DNA of 64,000 bases from Brasenia schreberi (Eukaryota > Streptophyta > Magnoliopsida > Nymphaeales > Cabombaceae): positions 8,750,501 through 8,814,500 of the forward strand of contig JAYKKT010000064.1 in NCBI GenBank assembly GCA_036023115.1. The letters run 5' to 3'. The notes below the pieces were generated by a model, which had not been told where the DNA came from, made no database searches, and worked only from the letters and a program-made list of their open reading frames with translations. The position numbers were made by a program, and so were the translations under genes. Below, piece after piece: positions 11,768-23,640 of the stretch (the stretch's first letter is position 1; every line of letters begins with the position of its first letter).

Positions 11768-14700
11768 ATGGCGAACAAGATCCCAAAAAGTTTCATAGAT
11801 GGTGTCGTTTCACGGCTCCTCTTATGCATTTTCGTAGCTTCACTATGTTGGATAGCTTTTGATCTTCGCTTTGCCATGGACACCTCCTCCTCTTCAATCG
11901 ACAAGATCTCTCATGATGAGCCATTGCCTTCTTTACAAGGCACCAACATCACGGGAAGAAATTCCATCTTCTCCTTTCGAAAGTATCTTCGTTGCATCAG
12001 GTAAACAACCAAACATTCACCGTATCACACACTTTTTTCTTTTGCCCCTCGTTATCAAGTTCTACTACTTTGGCTTGATCTCGCTAGCTGTTGCTGACCG
12101 TAAGTCGTGAGGGCTAGTAATCCAAACCTCGGTTTTATGTTGTGTTCTTCCAACCCGTGAAACAACATTAGTTTCTTTCGGTAACTACCCACTAAAACTG
12201 AAGGATTTTGTGTTGATGTGGCTTGAATCTTTGATGGACACGAATCTTGACCCGTATCCAAAAAACACATAAAGGATTGGAAATGAAACCTCGTGTTGGT
12301 CCACATGGACCTGGTGGAGAGGTTGTGTGATGCCATAGGGATTGTGTCCGGCTCTTTAACAAAGTGAAAATCTTCTTTCTTCTCTTTTCATAAAGTAGAA
12401 ATATTTGGCTTGTGCTCCTCTAACCTTCGATTGCTTGTATGTGCGTTTATGAATCCGTTTCCTATGATTGCGAATGCGCTCCTAAAACCGTATTTGCTGA
12501 ACAATTTGATAGCTACTTTTGCTTTCCGGGCATTGTGTCATGCATATTTTTTGTGGATGGTTGCGATGATTATGTTGAAAGGGCCAACTAACAGGTTTAA
12601 GGCTAGATTTTGGCATTAGTAAAGATGAAGCAGTTTGATTCTTGTCGTGTCCATTATGATGATATTGATAGTAGGGGAGAGTCGGCTCACTACATGAAGG
12701 TCGTGAGTTTGATACCCAGAACATGCATACCTGGCCTCCGCCTCCCTTTTTTTACCCCAAAAATAAACAATTTTATAGCTATACTTGAAATATTTTTACT
12801 GTTACCACGTTATTGTTGCAAATGATGATGACCACTGCTTTGAAAATATAGCTAATTGGCGAACTTCATGATTAGTGAGTCCGGAAGATGGGTCTACAAT
12901 GCAACGCCCAGGCACATACCTTGGAATTATGCGGGACATACATGGTCAACAGATTGTGACCAGAGGCACCCTGGTTTGAAAGGAGAAGCTGCCGAGCAAG
13001 CATCGGTCACCGCTCAAAATTGGACGGTAAATTTTATTTTGCCGTTGACGCGTTTCTCTGTTTATCAGAGATTAAGTGGAACTGTGGATTATCGTTTTGA
13101 GGAATAACGTGGAAAATAAAGGTTTTAAAGAGCGCATTTGAATCCCACAAATCTCATATTGGAATTGGTTTATAACTCGGGATATCCAGTGTCAGACATG
13201 GCTGGTTCTAAACGGACCGGTTTAGCTCCTGTTCTACCTTCCATAGAAGCGGAACCAGCGGGTCCATATACCTATTTCAAATCTTTTAATGTTTCTTTCC
13301 GGTTTCGGGCGGTTTAGGGCCCAAACTGGAGTCAGAACCAGCCCAGTCTCAGTTCGGTTCCGATTCCTGGTTCCAATAAAACTGGAACAGGGGGTTTGAA
13401 ACCGCCGGTTCCAGTTTGCTTGCTAGTTGATGTGGGACAGATTTGCATATTATTCATGTGGCTATGACCTTCACGAAATGAGAAGGTTATGGATCACGGT
13501 GGCTGTGCACTTCAAGCTCTGCCCGCAGGTATGCGATCGAACACATCCTATCCTCGTTTATCTATTTGGTCTATACACTGATCATCCTCTGTTGTTACAC
13601 ATCTAGCACGAGATCAAATCCCCGGATTTAAGATCTAAACCATTCAAGAACTCCTTAATGTCTTTGAGTTGAATAAATAACATAGCAGCTTGATCAGTGA
13701 ATTGAGTTAACTTTCAAGCCAACTCTGTCTCATCCACTTTTGCAGGTAAGAGAGGTGCTGAAATGGGCATGGGTAACTAATGAGACATGCCCGTTCCAAC
13801 CCGTGAACCGAGATGAGCTCTGCAAGCTTATAGGCACAAGAGGCAATATGATGGTAGTTGGTGACTCCATTAACCACCAAATTCAAGTGTCAATTATAAA
13901 CAACCTCATTAAGGACCCAAATGCCCAAAAGATTGTTAGGGACGAACAGGATATCTGCAGGACATGCCCCGGGTTTCCAATATGCGGTGACGTGCTGGGG
14001 GATGGTCGAGAATTCAATGTATCATTTGTCAGGAATGAAAAGGTCTCGTTGGTTGAGAAACCCCATACTCCTTTTTCATGGCATCAAGAGTGGCCATGGA
14101 TGAATCTTATTAAGGAATGGGATGTCAAGACATTGCTAATCAACAGAGGAGCCCACTATCATAGTGATGATATATTCCTGCCAGAATTGAACTCAACCTT
14201 CTCCTTTCTAAAACATAATCATCCTAATCTTTTGGTGATATATAGAAACACGCAACCAGGTACTTTTTTTTCATCCTGTGTGTGTTTGCGTGCAAGCGCA
14301 TTCATGTTCTTTATGCCCAATTGTGCATGTCTAAGAGTTGACAGGCCAATTAATGGCCCTTCTTGCAAACCCCTTTGGGGCATGGCTGATGTGCTATGCT
14401 AGATTGTTTGATTTTGACGCATTGCAGAAGACTCAGATCAGAAGCAAACTATACGAGCTAGCATCCATTGGACAAAAACATCCTTCTAGAGCAGAAGGTT
14501 TTAGCAAAGAAAGCCACAGATAGACCTCTGTGCATATCTAGCAAGAATGCTACTTTCATTTCTTTGCTCCTACATGTATGTATGTATCACTCCAACACAG
14601 ACAAGAAGTTTATGTTGGATTTCTCCAACCATTCAAGAAGCAGTTTCACGAGAAATTTAATCCCATGAATATATGTTCAACTAGATTAGCATCTTATGAG

Positions 14701-15127
14701 ACAAGCCTGATTTCATAAACTTAAGAAACTGACGGCCATTAACCTTCCATCTCGATAGGGCAGATGCTTGTGCCATATGGGCTTGTCGTATGACATCATT
14801 TTCTGCTGATGAATTCTAAATTATATTTTTCTTTTAGGTCACATGAATTGCACCCCAGAGTTGCCAAGGCCTTTGGAAAGGAGGCAAAACTTTAGCATCA
14901 TCAACGAGCATCATTGGGGAGATTTTGCGAGGCAGAATCGTCTTGCCGAAGTTCTAGCGCAGCAATTTGGTTTCATTTACATTGATGTAGACTCGATGCT
15001 AAGCTTGAGACAAGATGGGCATCTAAGACATGGTGATTGCCTGCATTATTGTGTACCGGGCCCTCTAGATTCTGCAGTTCAGCTTCTATACAACGTACTA
15101 AAGGCCATCCCTCGTTTCAGCACTTGA
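11768..15127 (+). CDS. PC-esterase / trichome-birefringence-like (DUF231) protein, copy A
   Basis: Four exons by GT..AG splicing: 11768-12000, 12876-13026, 13746-14259, 14838-15127; joined 1188 nt, 395 aa, all phases consistent. The protein has a short cytosolic N-terminus, a single signal-anchor helix (about residues 13-31), a Ser/Asp-rich stem, a PMR5N-like part with KWAWVTNETC (134-143), the esterase GDS motif in VVGDSINHQ (GDS 167-169) and a C-terminal DxxH, DCLHYC (D366, H369), the second half of the expected Ser-His-Asp triad. Characterised TBL relatives O-acetylate cell-wall polysaccharides in the Golgi; type II Golgi placement is inferred from the anchor. Residues 78-128 are not like the usual TBL N-terminal region, so this is a divergent subgroup and its substrate cannot be told. 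No frame break is seen. The start is the first ATG after the CT-rich leader and agrees with copy B. Confidence 0.88.
12672..12772 (+). repeat. tRNA-derived SINE-like insertion in intron 1 of copy A
   Basis: Contains a pol III A-box-like GTCGGCTCACTACATGAAGG followed by a B-box-like GTGAGTTTGATACCC, then a pyrimidine-rich and A-rich end. The same element sits at the equivalent place in intron 1 of copy B (27025-27118), so it was inserted before the gene was duplicated. Confidence 0.6.
13195..13425. repeat. GGTTCC-rich dispersed repeat in intron 2 of copy A
   Basis: A stretch dense in GGTTCC, CCGGTT and their complements (for example GGAACCAGCGGG and CCGCCGGTTCCAG). Related, shorter sequence is present at the same intron position in copy B (about 27535-27620) and at 57540-57625. 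It is a dispersed non-coding repeat with no identifiable coding capacity; class unknown. Confidence 0.5.
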
Positions 15128-15985
15128 CCATCATCTTGCATCATTAATACTGGATTGCCGCTAGTCATTAACTATTGTTGCTTACTTCAACAAAGTAAAT
15201 CTTTAAATGCTTTTTCTATTCAACTATGTTTCGAGGGGGAAGCAACCCAATATATGCATAACTTCCAGGTTAGAGCTCTTGTCCTCGTCGGTTAGGCGGG
15301 GCATTGTCTTGTGCAGTAACACCCATGTGGAGTCGAAGCCTTGTTGCCCAGTCAAGCGGGTAGAGTCCTTTCTGCTGTGAACCTGATGAATGAATTTATC
15401 GTTGATGTTGATCAATCACAACTTTTATCCTTGGCACTCTCTCTCTCGAACGGAAGACTGTTATTGTTGTGGATTTCTGGCATACTTTTTTAAATGAAGC
15501 CACTTCCATATATCGTTGTAGATTTATGTCATTGGTGGAGCTAAGGAAGGGGCCTTCACAGATCAAAGGAGGCCTTGACATTAGTCTCTCTTTCAGTTCT
15601 CAACTTTGAAATATCATGCATGATCCTTTCACCAATCCTATGATGGCACATCTAGTGTATCTACGTTTCCTATTCATTGTATCACATCTCTATCTCTATA
15701 AGCCCTATGGGTGTGCATTCGCCGGTTTGCTTCTGTTATGATCAAACAAGGCCTTGACATTCTTCTCTCTGCTTATACACAACTCTGAAGTACGAAGATC
15801 GTTTTCACCAATCCAATCCTTTGATGGCATATCTAGAATATCTTTGTTTTCTGTTGAGTATATCACATCTCCATGCCTGTATGCCATAGGGGTGTACATC
15901 GATAGGTTCTTTTCAATAAGTGAACCAAATAAAAAACCAAAAAGTCCTCAAACTCAAAACCAAAATCAAACTGAAATTTGTGGGT
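15128..15985 (+). other. 3' flank of TBL copy A, shared with copy B
   Basis: The 3' flank matches that of copy B. About 15215-15420 pairs with 36235-36420 (shared TATGCATAACTTC, GCCCAGTCAAGCGGGTAGAG), and 15440-15900 pairs with about 36450-36790 (shared CCTATGATGGCACATCTAG). It contains no credible ORF and is likely 3'UTR plus downstream DNA carried along in the duplication. Confidence 0.7.
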
Positions 15986-16149
15986 AAAGAGAACTTACAG
16001 AGCAGAAAATTTTCGATTTGCATCGCTGACTGGTTTGTCTTCTTGGCTGGAATTGGGGCTATTGTGAAAAATTAGGACATTGATTGAGATCAAACCCCAT
16101 TTTTGTAATGCATTCTCTTAATACAATATAGTTTTATGCCTACTGGATT

Positions 16150-17830
16150 TAGTACAATACAACTTGTTGAGGCCGATTTTATTTTACCAATATCAACTTC
16201 TTAAAAGACAAGAGAAATACATTTACAGTCAATATGGGAGTCTTTGAAGCTGAACTCATTTCTGCAAGAACTAGTATTTCTACAGGAACTTGCTGCGTAG
16301 ATTTCTCCGATCCTACTTGAATCATGGGGTGGTAAGGATTAAATCTACTTGTTGAGCCCCATTTTATCTTTAGAGAAAGATTCGGACTCAGTAAAGTGGC
16401 ACATCTCATTTTATGTGTATAGGCTCCACAATTGACGCAAGCTTGGCCAAAATTTTAGGGTGAACAAAGGCAACAGCCCTATACCAAGTGGTATCAGAGT
16501 CATCTTGTTTGATTTTGCATTTTGAACTTTGTAAAGGCATTTACAACTTTTTTTAGGTAGAGTTGAATATGTTGATAAGGGACATTGGTTTCTTTGCTCG
16601 TCAAGTATTTAAATGGTCTTTACAAGAAAAACTTTTCACCATTATTGAAATATGAATGAAGCGTATGGATTGCAAAATACAAAAGATACAAAGTGGTCTT
16701 CCATGAAGAGCTAGTAGAAATATTTTATTGGTGCAAGATCACAAAGAATTCTTGGGATTTTGAAATTGTGTTAGTACATGTATGTTAGAATTATTGAGGC
16801 CAAATGAGAATTGAAAAAACCTGCAACATTTGTTAGAAGTCAAGTCAATATGTCATGAATGTGCTCCAATTTACAAAACTCAATTTGGAAGTCATATGGC
16901 GAAGAACCAACCATCTCTTATAGATCAAGAAGAATACATTGTCGAGAGGGAGTCTTGTGAATAGCCTGTTTTAAGATTTTTCTAGCCTTACTCTGAATCC
17001 AATTTTACCTAGAATTATTTATACAACTTTCTCCGATACTCATCCTCCTAAAATAAAAGTTTTAGAATTTCGCAAGTTGTCAAGTTTGCAAATGATTGCT
17101 TATTCTAGCAACAAATAAAGAAGATGTGCAAAGAAATAAGTTGTCTTATGTCATTTATGATATGGGGCATGCAAAGAGTCAAGTCACTATAAATCTAATT
17201 GAATCAAGCTAATGCATTTACTCGTAAGTGATGACGATGAGGAATATATGATTGACAAATTTTTAAAAAGTCAAATGAAGCTTGAGGCACCTTCTTTCAA
17301 GCACAAGAGTCATTCTTGAGAGAGAATACCATCAAGAAGAGGAGCCTACGAATATTATGAAAGATATAAAAGAGATCAACAATATGATGATTGACCAAGG
17401 ATTGAAACCTAGTCATAATCTTGAACTGGTCAACTTACTATTCGAGTAGGTACAACAAGATTTGGTTCAATATATCATCGGAAAGGAGACTTAAGCATAC
17501 ACAAGGACACTAGCAGATCTTGCTCACCCTTCTCTACTTGAAATCTAATTCATTAAAACCTTATCAGGGCTTGAACCTTATGGGGTTGACCAAGACAACA
17601 TCATCTTTGACCGAATATATCTCTCTTGAGATTTTTTGAAATGCTAACAATATTATACTACCAGAAAGTTCTCTATGAGTGCTATAAAATGCTACCATTT
17701 TCAGAGCAATATTTGTACTCAATAGAGTGGAGCACCTCTATATGTGTGCATGGGCCCACAACGCACGCATGCTCAGCCCAATTCTAGGGCGGACAAAGAC
17801 ATGAATCCGATGGTCATAATATAATTCAAC
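16150..17830 (+). mobile_element. Small non-autonomous LTR-type element remnant
   Basis: At 16489-16501 the + strand has TGGTATCAGAGTC, the tRNA-Met(i) primer-binding site typical of plant LTR retrotransposons. Just upstream (about 16395-16487) lies sequence that recurs, diverged, at about 17718-17808: GTGGCACATCTC versus GTGGAGCACCTC, followed by TATGTGT.TA/CATGGG.CCACAA and AATTYTAGGGYGRACAAAG. The layout is LTR, PBS, about 1.1 kb non-coding interior, LTR. No gag or pol motif is seen inside, so it resembles a TRIM/LARD-like or internally deleted element. The outer LTR limits are approximate. Confidence 0.6.
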
Positions 17831-17984
17831 CTATCATAAAGTACCCACAAATAAATTAGGCATAACTGGTTATGGGTTTAGTATTAGTGCCAAAATTGAT
17901 TCCTTAATTTTATTTATGATTGGACTAATAATTCATTAAGGCTAATTCACACAAAAGTATCCTAACATTTTGTTCATACTAACA

Positions 17985-18800
17985 AAAACTACGTTTTGTG
18001 GCTTCGGAAGAATCCAATATCTGTATAACTTCCTAGACAAAGCTTTTGCTCCATCGGCTACGCAGTTAGGCATGCACCCATGGGAGTACAGATATGTTTT
18101 ATTCATACTTCATAAACAAACTTGATGTCCAGTCAATTCTGTAGAGGCCTTTTTACTGTGTAACCTGGTCACTGTTGATGTATAATTAATTACTATTTTC
18201 ATCTTTGGCAATATGTATATCCATGGGAGATTTTGTGCAGAAAGCTTCAAACTTGTACTTAATTTTACTGCAATATTTTTTAAAGGATAAGGTGTTATTT
18301 TGCCCTTAATATTTAACTTAAAGAGAAACAAAACTCTTAATATTACTTTTGGCTAAAAACTAACCTGCGTGTTGCTCATCAAAACTTTCCCATCTTGTGT
18401 TTTTTTTAAAGTGTCTTGATCCTTGATATCTTTATTTGTGGTGCGGCATACTGTAGTTCTGTGTGTGTAATCTGTGCAAGCATGCAGATGATACGTCACA
18501 AAAACAATATCCAACAACCTCATAGGATACTAGAGTTTGCCTTTACAAGCCAAGATTCACATCATTTTCTTCTAGGGTTCCTCAAACAATGTGATATCTC
18601 ATACCTGGTAAATCCTTCCAAATGACAGAACCGCCTCAACTTCACCACTTAACAGGCACAAATAATATAATATTAATGTCCCAAGATAAAGAATCCTTCG
18701 GCTCCAATCGTAATGGGTCACCAACCGACCACACAAATTAGCTGTCCAGCCACTAAGTTTGAAAATTTTCTCATAGATAAATAAGTAAATCAATCATGCA
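17985..18800. other. Distal 3' flank of TBL copy A with a third flank-like repeat
   Basis: 18530-18700 clearly matches 37575-37750 downstream of copy B (shared AAGATTCACATCATT, GGGTTCCTCAAA, AATAATATAATATTAA). 18000-18160 is a weaker, diverged repeat of the proximal flank motif at 15240-15400. No ORF is supported. Confidence 0.6.
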
Positions 18801-19220
18801 TTTACGAAAAAAAAGAATATCATGTAGGTAAAGGCAGCCAGTGACACTCCCTCCTTGTATACATGAACCCTTCTCATGCTCATGCAGATGACACAACCGT
18901 GGGAGGCACTTTGCATGTGGGCAGTGGTGCACCCAATGGCAGCAGCTTCAACCGAAATACGAAGAGAAAGCTAGAAACTTTGATTTTTTTCTTATATGCA
19001 TTGCATAAATGAAAGGAGGAGAAGACCACAATTGTGTAACATGGCACGACTTTTTTAGGGTTAACTGTTAATATGGTACAAGATTGAACTTTATAGCGTC
19101 AAAGAATCCATGTGGTGCAACACACCTAGTATGGAACAAGACTTGGTTGTTGTTGCTGTTTTATATAAATCGTCTGATTTAGAATTTCACCTACGTGAAC
19201 CGAACCAATTTTCTATGGTT
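18801..19220. other. Intergenic, no recognisable feature
   Basis: Sequence between the duplicated flank and the copia insertion. No gene, RNA or clear repeat is seen. It ends at the target-site duplication GCCTT. Confidence 0.5.
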
Positions 19221-19225
19221 GCCTT
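19221..19225. repeat. Left target-site duplication of copia element 1
   Basis: GCCTT directly abuts the left LTR and is repeated at 25000-25004 immediately after the right LTR. Confidence 0.85.
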
Positions 19226-19584
19226 TGAAGGATCGGCGCTTACCTTTCTGTCTTTTGGGTCGCCGGAGGTTGAGTGAGCGCACCATGGTGATGTCGCGAG
19301 GTTTCCACACGAGGGCTTGCTCAGATGATTGTATGTAATCTGGTATATCTATGTGTTTTTGTATATATTTCACCTTGTGAAATTGCTGCCTTTTTATAGG
19401 TAGCCGCTCCCCCAATCGTCTGGCTTAATCCTCTCATGGCTTCCCTCATTTGGGAGCTGTAACAGATGGCCATTACCGGATTTTTCAGTAACGGTTGTCT
19501 GTTACTTTATCCGGCCTTTCCTCAGGTAACAGCTGGATAAATCCAGCCGTTACCCGAGCCGAGAATGGCCATTTCATTGTAACA
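19226..19584 (-). repeat. 3' LTR of copia element 1
   Basis: 359 bp, TG...CA ends (TGAAGGATCGG ... CATTGTAACA as read on +). It matches 24662-24999 along its length apart from scattered substitutions and a stretch of about 20 bp missing from the right copy. Confidence 0.92.
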
Positions 19585-19609
19585 TCTCTCACTTTTCCTC
19601 CCACTTTCC
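19585..19609 (-). promoter_or_regulatory. Polypurine tract of copia element 1
   Basis: On the minus strand this is GGAAAGTGGGAGGAAAAGTG plus GAGA, directly next to the 3' LTR: the expected site for plus-strand DNA priming. Confidence 0.8.
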
Positions 19610-19713
19610 AGGGCTTTTCACTAGTTATGTCGATTCCTGATTACTATTGTAATCAAAACCTTTTGTGTGGTTATTTTCCTACACAACAAATCATCCGTTG
19701 TATGGTTATTTAC

Positions 19714-22700
19714 CTATACAATAACATATCTCAAACCCATGTTTCTAACATGTTTTGAGAAGAGTTCTTTCGTTATGCCTTTGGTTAAGGGGTCTGCCAA
19801 CATGTCTTCGGTTGGTATGTATGAAATGGATATTTCCTTTCTTATAACCATATCATGAACATAGTGGTATTTTACCATTATATGCTTGCTTTTTGAGCAA
19901 TCTGCTCCACTCTTAATAAGAGTAATTGCTGCATTGTTATCGCAATAGATAATCACTGGCTCATCTGTTATTTCCAGCTTCAAATCACATATGAAGCGGC
20001 TTATCCAGACGGCACTTGTTGCAGCCATACAGCAAGCAATATACTCAGCTTCATGTGTATGCAATGCTACACAACCCTGTTTCTTACATGCCTAAGAAAC
20101 AACACCACCTCCAAATAAGAATATTTATCCTGAGGTTGATTTGTTGTCATCTTTGCTCCCAGCAAAGTCAGCGCCTGAGTATCCTACCACTTTTAGTTCA
20201 TTTGCTTGAAAACATAGTTTCAAGTCCTTTGTTCCTTTCAGATATCTTAGAATCCTTTTTACAGCTATCCAATGCTGCCAACCTGGATTACTTTGATATC
20301 TACTGACAAGACCAACAACAAAGTTGATATCAGGTCTTGTACACAACATAGCATACATTAAGCTGCCAACAGCTTGAGCATAAGGAACATTAGGCTTATC
20401 GTCTCCTTCACCGGGATAATCAGCCTTACTTAGTTTCACCCCTTTTGCAACAGGTGTATTTGTAGACTTGCATTCACCCATTTTGAACTTCTTGTGGATA
20501 TAGTCTATATATCTCTCTTGACTCAGGCATAAGAGTCTAGATCCTCTATCTCGAGAGATCTTTATACCCAGGATATAGGATGCTTCTCCCATATCCTTCA
20601 TTTCGAACTTGGAGTTCAACCATGACTTGGTTTTAACAATCATTTCATTGTCATTTCCAGTCAACAATATGTCATCGACATATAATGATAAGATGACAAA
20701 GTGACTCCCACTGTTCCAAACATAAACATAGTGATCAAGTTTGTTAGCCACAAACCCAAGTTCTATAATGGCATTTTGAAAAGTCAAATACCATTGGCGA
20801 TGTGACTGTTTTAGGCCATATAGGGATTTTTTCAACCTATACACTTTATCTTCTTGGCCTTCAATCACAAATCCTTCGGGCTGCTACATGTATATGATTT
20901 CTTGAGGGTGTCTGTACATCTAACTGATGTAAATTCAAATCATAGTATGCAGATATTGCTAGGATTATTCGTATGGATGCAAATTTCGCAACTGGGGAAT
21001 ATGTCTCAACATAGTCTATCCCTTCTTTTTTCGAAAAATTTTTTGCAACCAACCTTGCTTTAAACTTATCAATTGTACCATCAACTTTATATTTCTTTTT
21101 AAGAACCCATTTACAACCCATAGCTTTTCTTCCTTTTGGCAAATCAGCCAATTCCCAGACTTGGTTTTTCTCAATGGATTCAATTTCCTCATCCATGGCT
21201 TTCTCCCAGTCTGTTGCTTCTGATGAATTCATTGCTTGCTGATAAGTCAAGTTATCAGTCAATTCATCTAAATCTACCGAATTTCACACTTCTTCTAAAA
21301 GATAAGTGTGATAATTCTTTAAATAGGATGGAGTAGCTCTTTGCCTCTTATGTCCAATTAAGGTATTGATAGTTTCAGGAAGTTCTTCTATGGGCTCAAA
21401 AGATGATTGGTCAAAATCTACCAAATCATCAATACACTCTTCATTATTTTTCAGGATGTCATTCTTAGAATCTTCTAAGAATTCAACATCTCTGCTTTCA
21501 ATGAGTCCATGGTCTTTATGATAAAACCGATATCTTTTTGAACCTTTTGGATATCCAATAAATATACACCTCAAGGACCTACTATCTAGTTTATCTCTAG
21601 ACTGATCAAGGATCTTAACATGTGCAATTGATCCCCATCTCCTAAGATGACCTAGGTTGGGTTTTCTTTCAAACCACATCTCATACGGTGTAGTGAACAC
21701 AGCTTTACATGGTACTCTGTTGAGCACGTAAACAGCTGTACTTACCGCTTCTTCCCAAAAGACCCTTGGTAGAGAGGCATCAATAATCATAGACCTTGTC
21801 ATATTCATCAAGGTTCTATTGTATCTTTCAGCTACACCATTTTGTTGAGGTGTTTTAGGCATTGTATTTTGTTTAGTAATACCAAAGTCTTTACAAAAAT
21901 TCTAAAAATTCTGCTGAGGTATACTCACCTCCTCTGTCTGATCTCAAGACTTTGATAGTATATCCCAATTGTTTTTCCACTTCTTGCTTATATTCTTTAA
22001 ATGCTTCAAGTGTCTTTGATTTATGTACTAAAAGATATATATACATATATCTAGAGTAATCATCGATAAAGGTTATAAAGTAACCCTTTCCTCGATGTAT
22101 CTTTACTCTAAAAGGTCCACATAAATTCGTGTGAATAATCTCTAACAGGGTTGTTGCCCTTTTTGTTTCCTTGGAAAAGACTTTTCTTGTCATTTTTCCT
22201 TGTATGCAAGCTTCATATTTGTTGAAAGTCTTTTCCTCAAATCCGGGTAATAAGTCAAAGTTGGATAATTTCTTCAATTTTTCTAGACTTATATGCCCTA
22301 GGCGTTTATGCCACATATTCATATAAACAGAAAGGATACTTTCAATATAAACAGAAGATTGATGACTTTCATTATCGGATAACTTGAACAGTCCATGTTC
22401 TATATCAAATTCTCCTGAGAACAAGATTTTCCCATGTTTTCCCACAGTCACATTGTTAGGTACAAACCTAACTTCAAAACCTTTCTTTACTAAGGTAGGG
22501 ACCGAGACCAGATTGCGCCTTATAGATGGCATGATTAACACATCGATCAATACAATTGGTTTTTCTTGTACAAATATCCTAAAGGATCCAATACCCAAAA
22601 CATCTGAAAAAATATTGTTTCCCATGTACACATGATGTTCTCCAGGTTGATATTACTTTAAATCAATTGCCCCTTCCTTGGTTTTTGAGATGTGTCTTGT

Positions 22701-22760
22701 AGCTCTAGAGTCTATCCACCAACCTATAACTGGGCGGTCTAAGTATAGGCATTCTGAAAT
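19714..22760 (-). pseudogene. pol: copia pol: protease, integrase, RT, RNase H (broken)
   Basis: Read right to left: protease remnant (22760-22653) with WWIDSRATRHIS, where the usual DSGA active-site triplet has Gly changed to Arg; integrase (22631-21284) with the catalytic FIDDYSRY and RSDRGGEY aspartates and PQQNGVAERYNRTL carrying the Glu, split by a frame change near 21880; RT (21262-20125) with AMDEEIESIEKN, YGLKQSHRQWY and an intact LYVDDILLTG catalytic motif, frame break near 20865; RNase H (20124-19714) with EAEYIA and YCDNNAAITL. At least four frame breaks separate the parts, so no full polyprotein can be made. The domains themselves are well preserved. Confidence 0.93.
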
Positions 22761-22769
22761 TATGCAGAT

Positions 22770-23640
22770 TATGTCCTGCTTCTTCGATTGTCCGCGCTGT
22801 GGGTTGTTTCCTCTACCTTTCTTGTTGCGACAGTCCCTCTTGTAATGCCCCATCTTTCCACAGTTGAAGCACTTGATCCGGGAAGCGGTTTCCTGTGATT
22901 TCTTAAAAGCTTGACCGCCTTTCTTGATATTCTTGCCAAACTTTTTATTTGGTTTCTTTTTCTAGTTGGATTTGGAGCTAGACGCCAACTCATCCTGAAC
23001 CACTAGCAGTTTTTTCCTTTTGTTTTTGAGCACGTATTCTTGCTCAATTGCTAGCTTTATGGGCAATTCCGAAAGATTGATTTCAGGCCCTAACCTTAAA
23101 GTAGTGGTGACCATATTCCATGATGGAGGTAGAGTGTTCAGTATAGCTGATATCTGCATTGGTTCGGGGATGACTGATTTTGCTACGGCTAAATCCCTAA
23201 CCATTACCAGCATATGATTTACATGTTCTACTACATTTTTTCCTTCTTTCATTCTAAAGGAGTTGTATTTTTGTAGTAGTAACTGCACATGCAACTTTGC
23301 AGTTGTATCATACTTAGCTATTAACGTGTCAAACAGCTCTTTTGCAGTCTCAAATTCTTCAAAGACCCTAATCAGGTCATCCTTCATATAAGTTAACATT
23401 ACAGTTCTTGTTATGGTATCGTCTTTTAGAAATGTTTTATATATTTCTAACTGTTGTTGGTTTGCGTCTGATGGTGGAGGACGCACTATTTCCTTTAACA
23501 CATACTTTACACCTTCTAGTGTTAGAGCTAACGGGATTCTTCTCTTCCATGTCTGGAAGTTCATATCGTTTAGTTTTTTGTGTTTTTGCTAGTTCGGACA
23601 CGCATATCCTAGAACTCACTTTTTCTAAAAGAAACAAGGA
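22770..23640 (-). pseudogene. gag: copia gag with CCHC zinc knuckle (broken)
   Basis: UBN2/gag-like protein. The start appears to lie near 23625, at SSRICVSELAKTQKTKR, followed by a frameshift into the main frame (23564-22962, starting MNFQTWKRRIPLALTLEGV). The zinc knuckle CFNCGKMGHYKRDC (pattern C-x2-C-x4-H-x4-C) lies at about 22836-22877 in another frame. The corresponding N-terminus is also present in element 2 (MNSRICVSELRKTEKLNDLN), which supports the start. At least two frameshifts are present. Confidence 0.88.
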
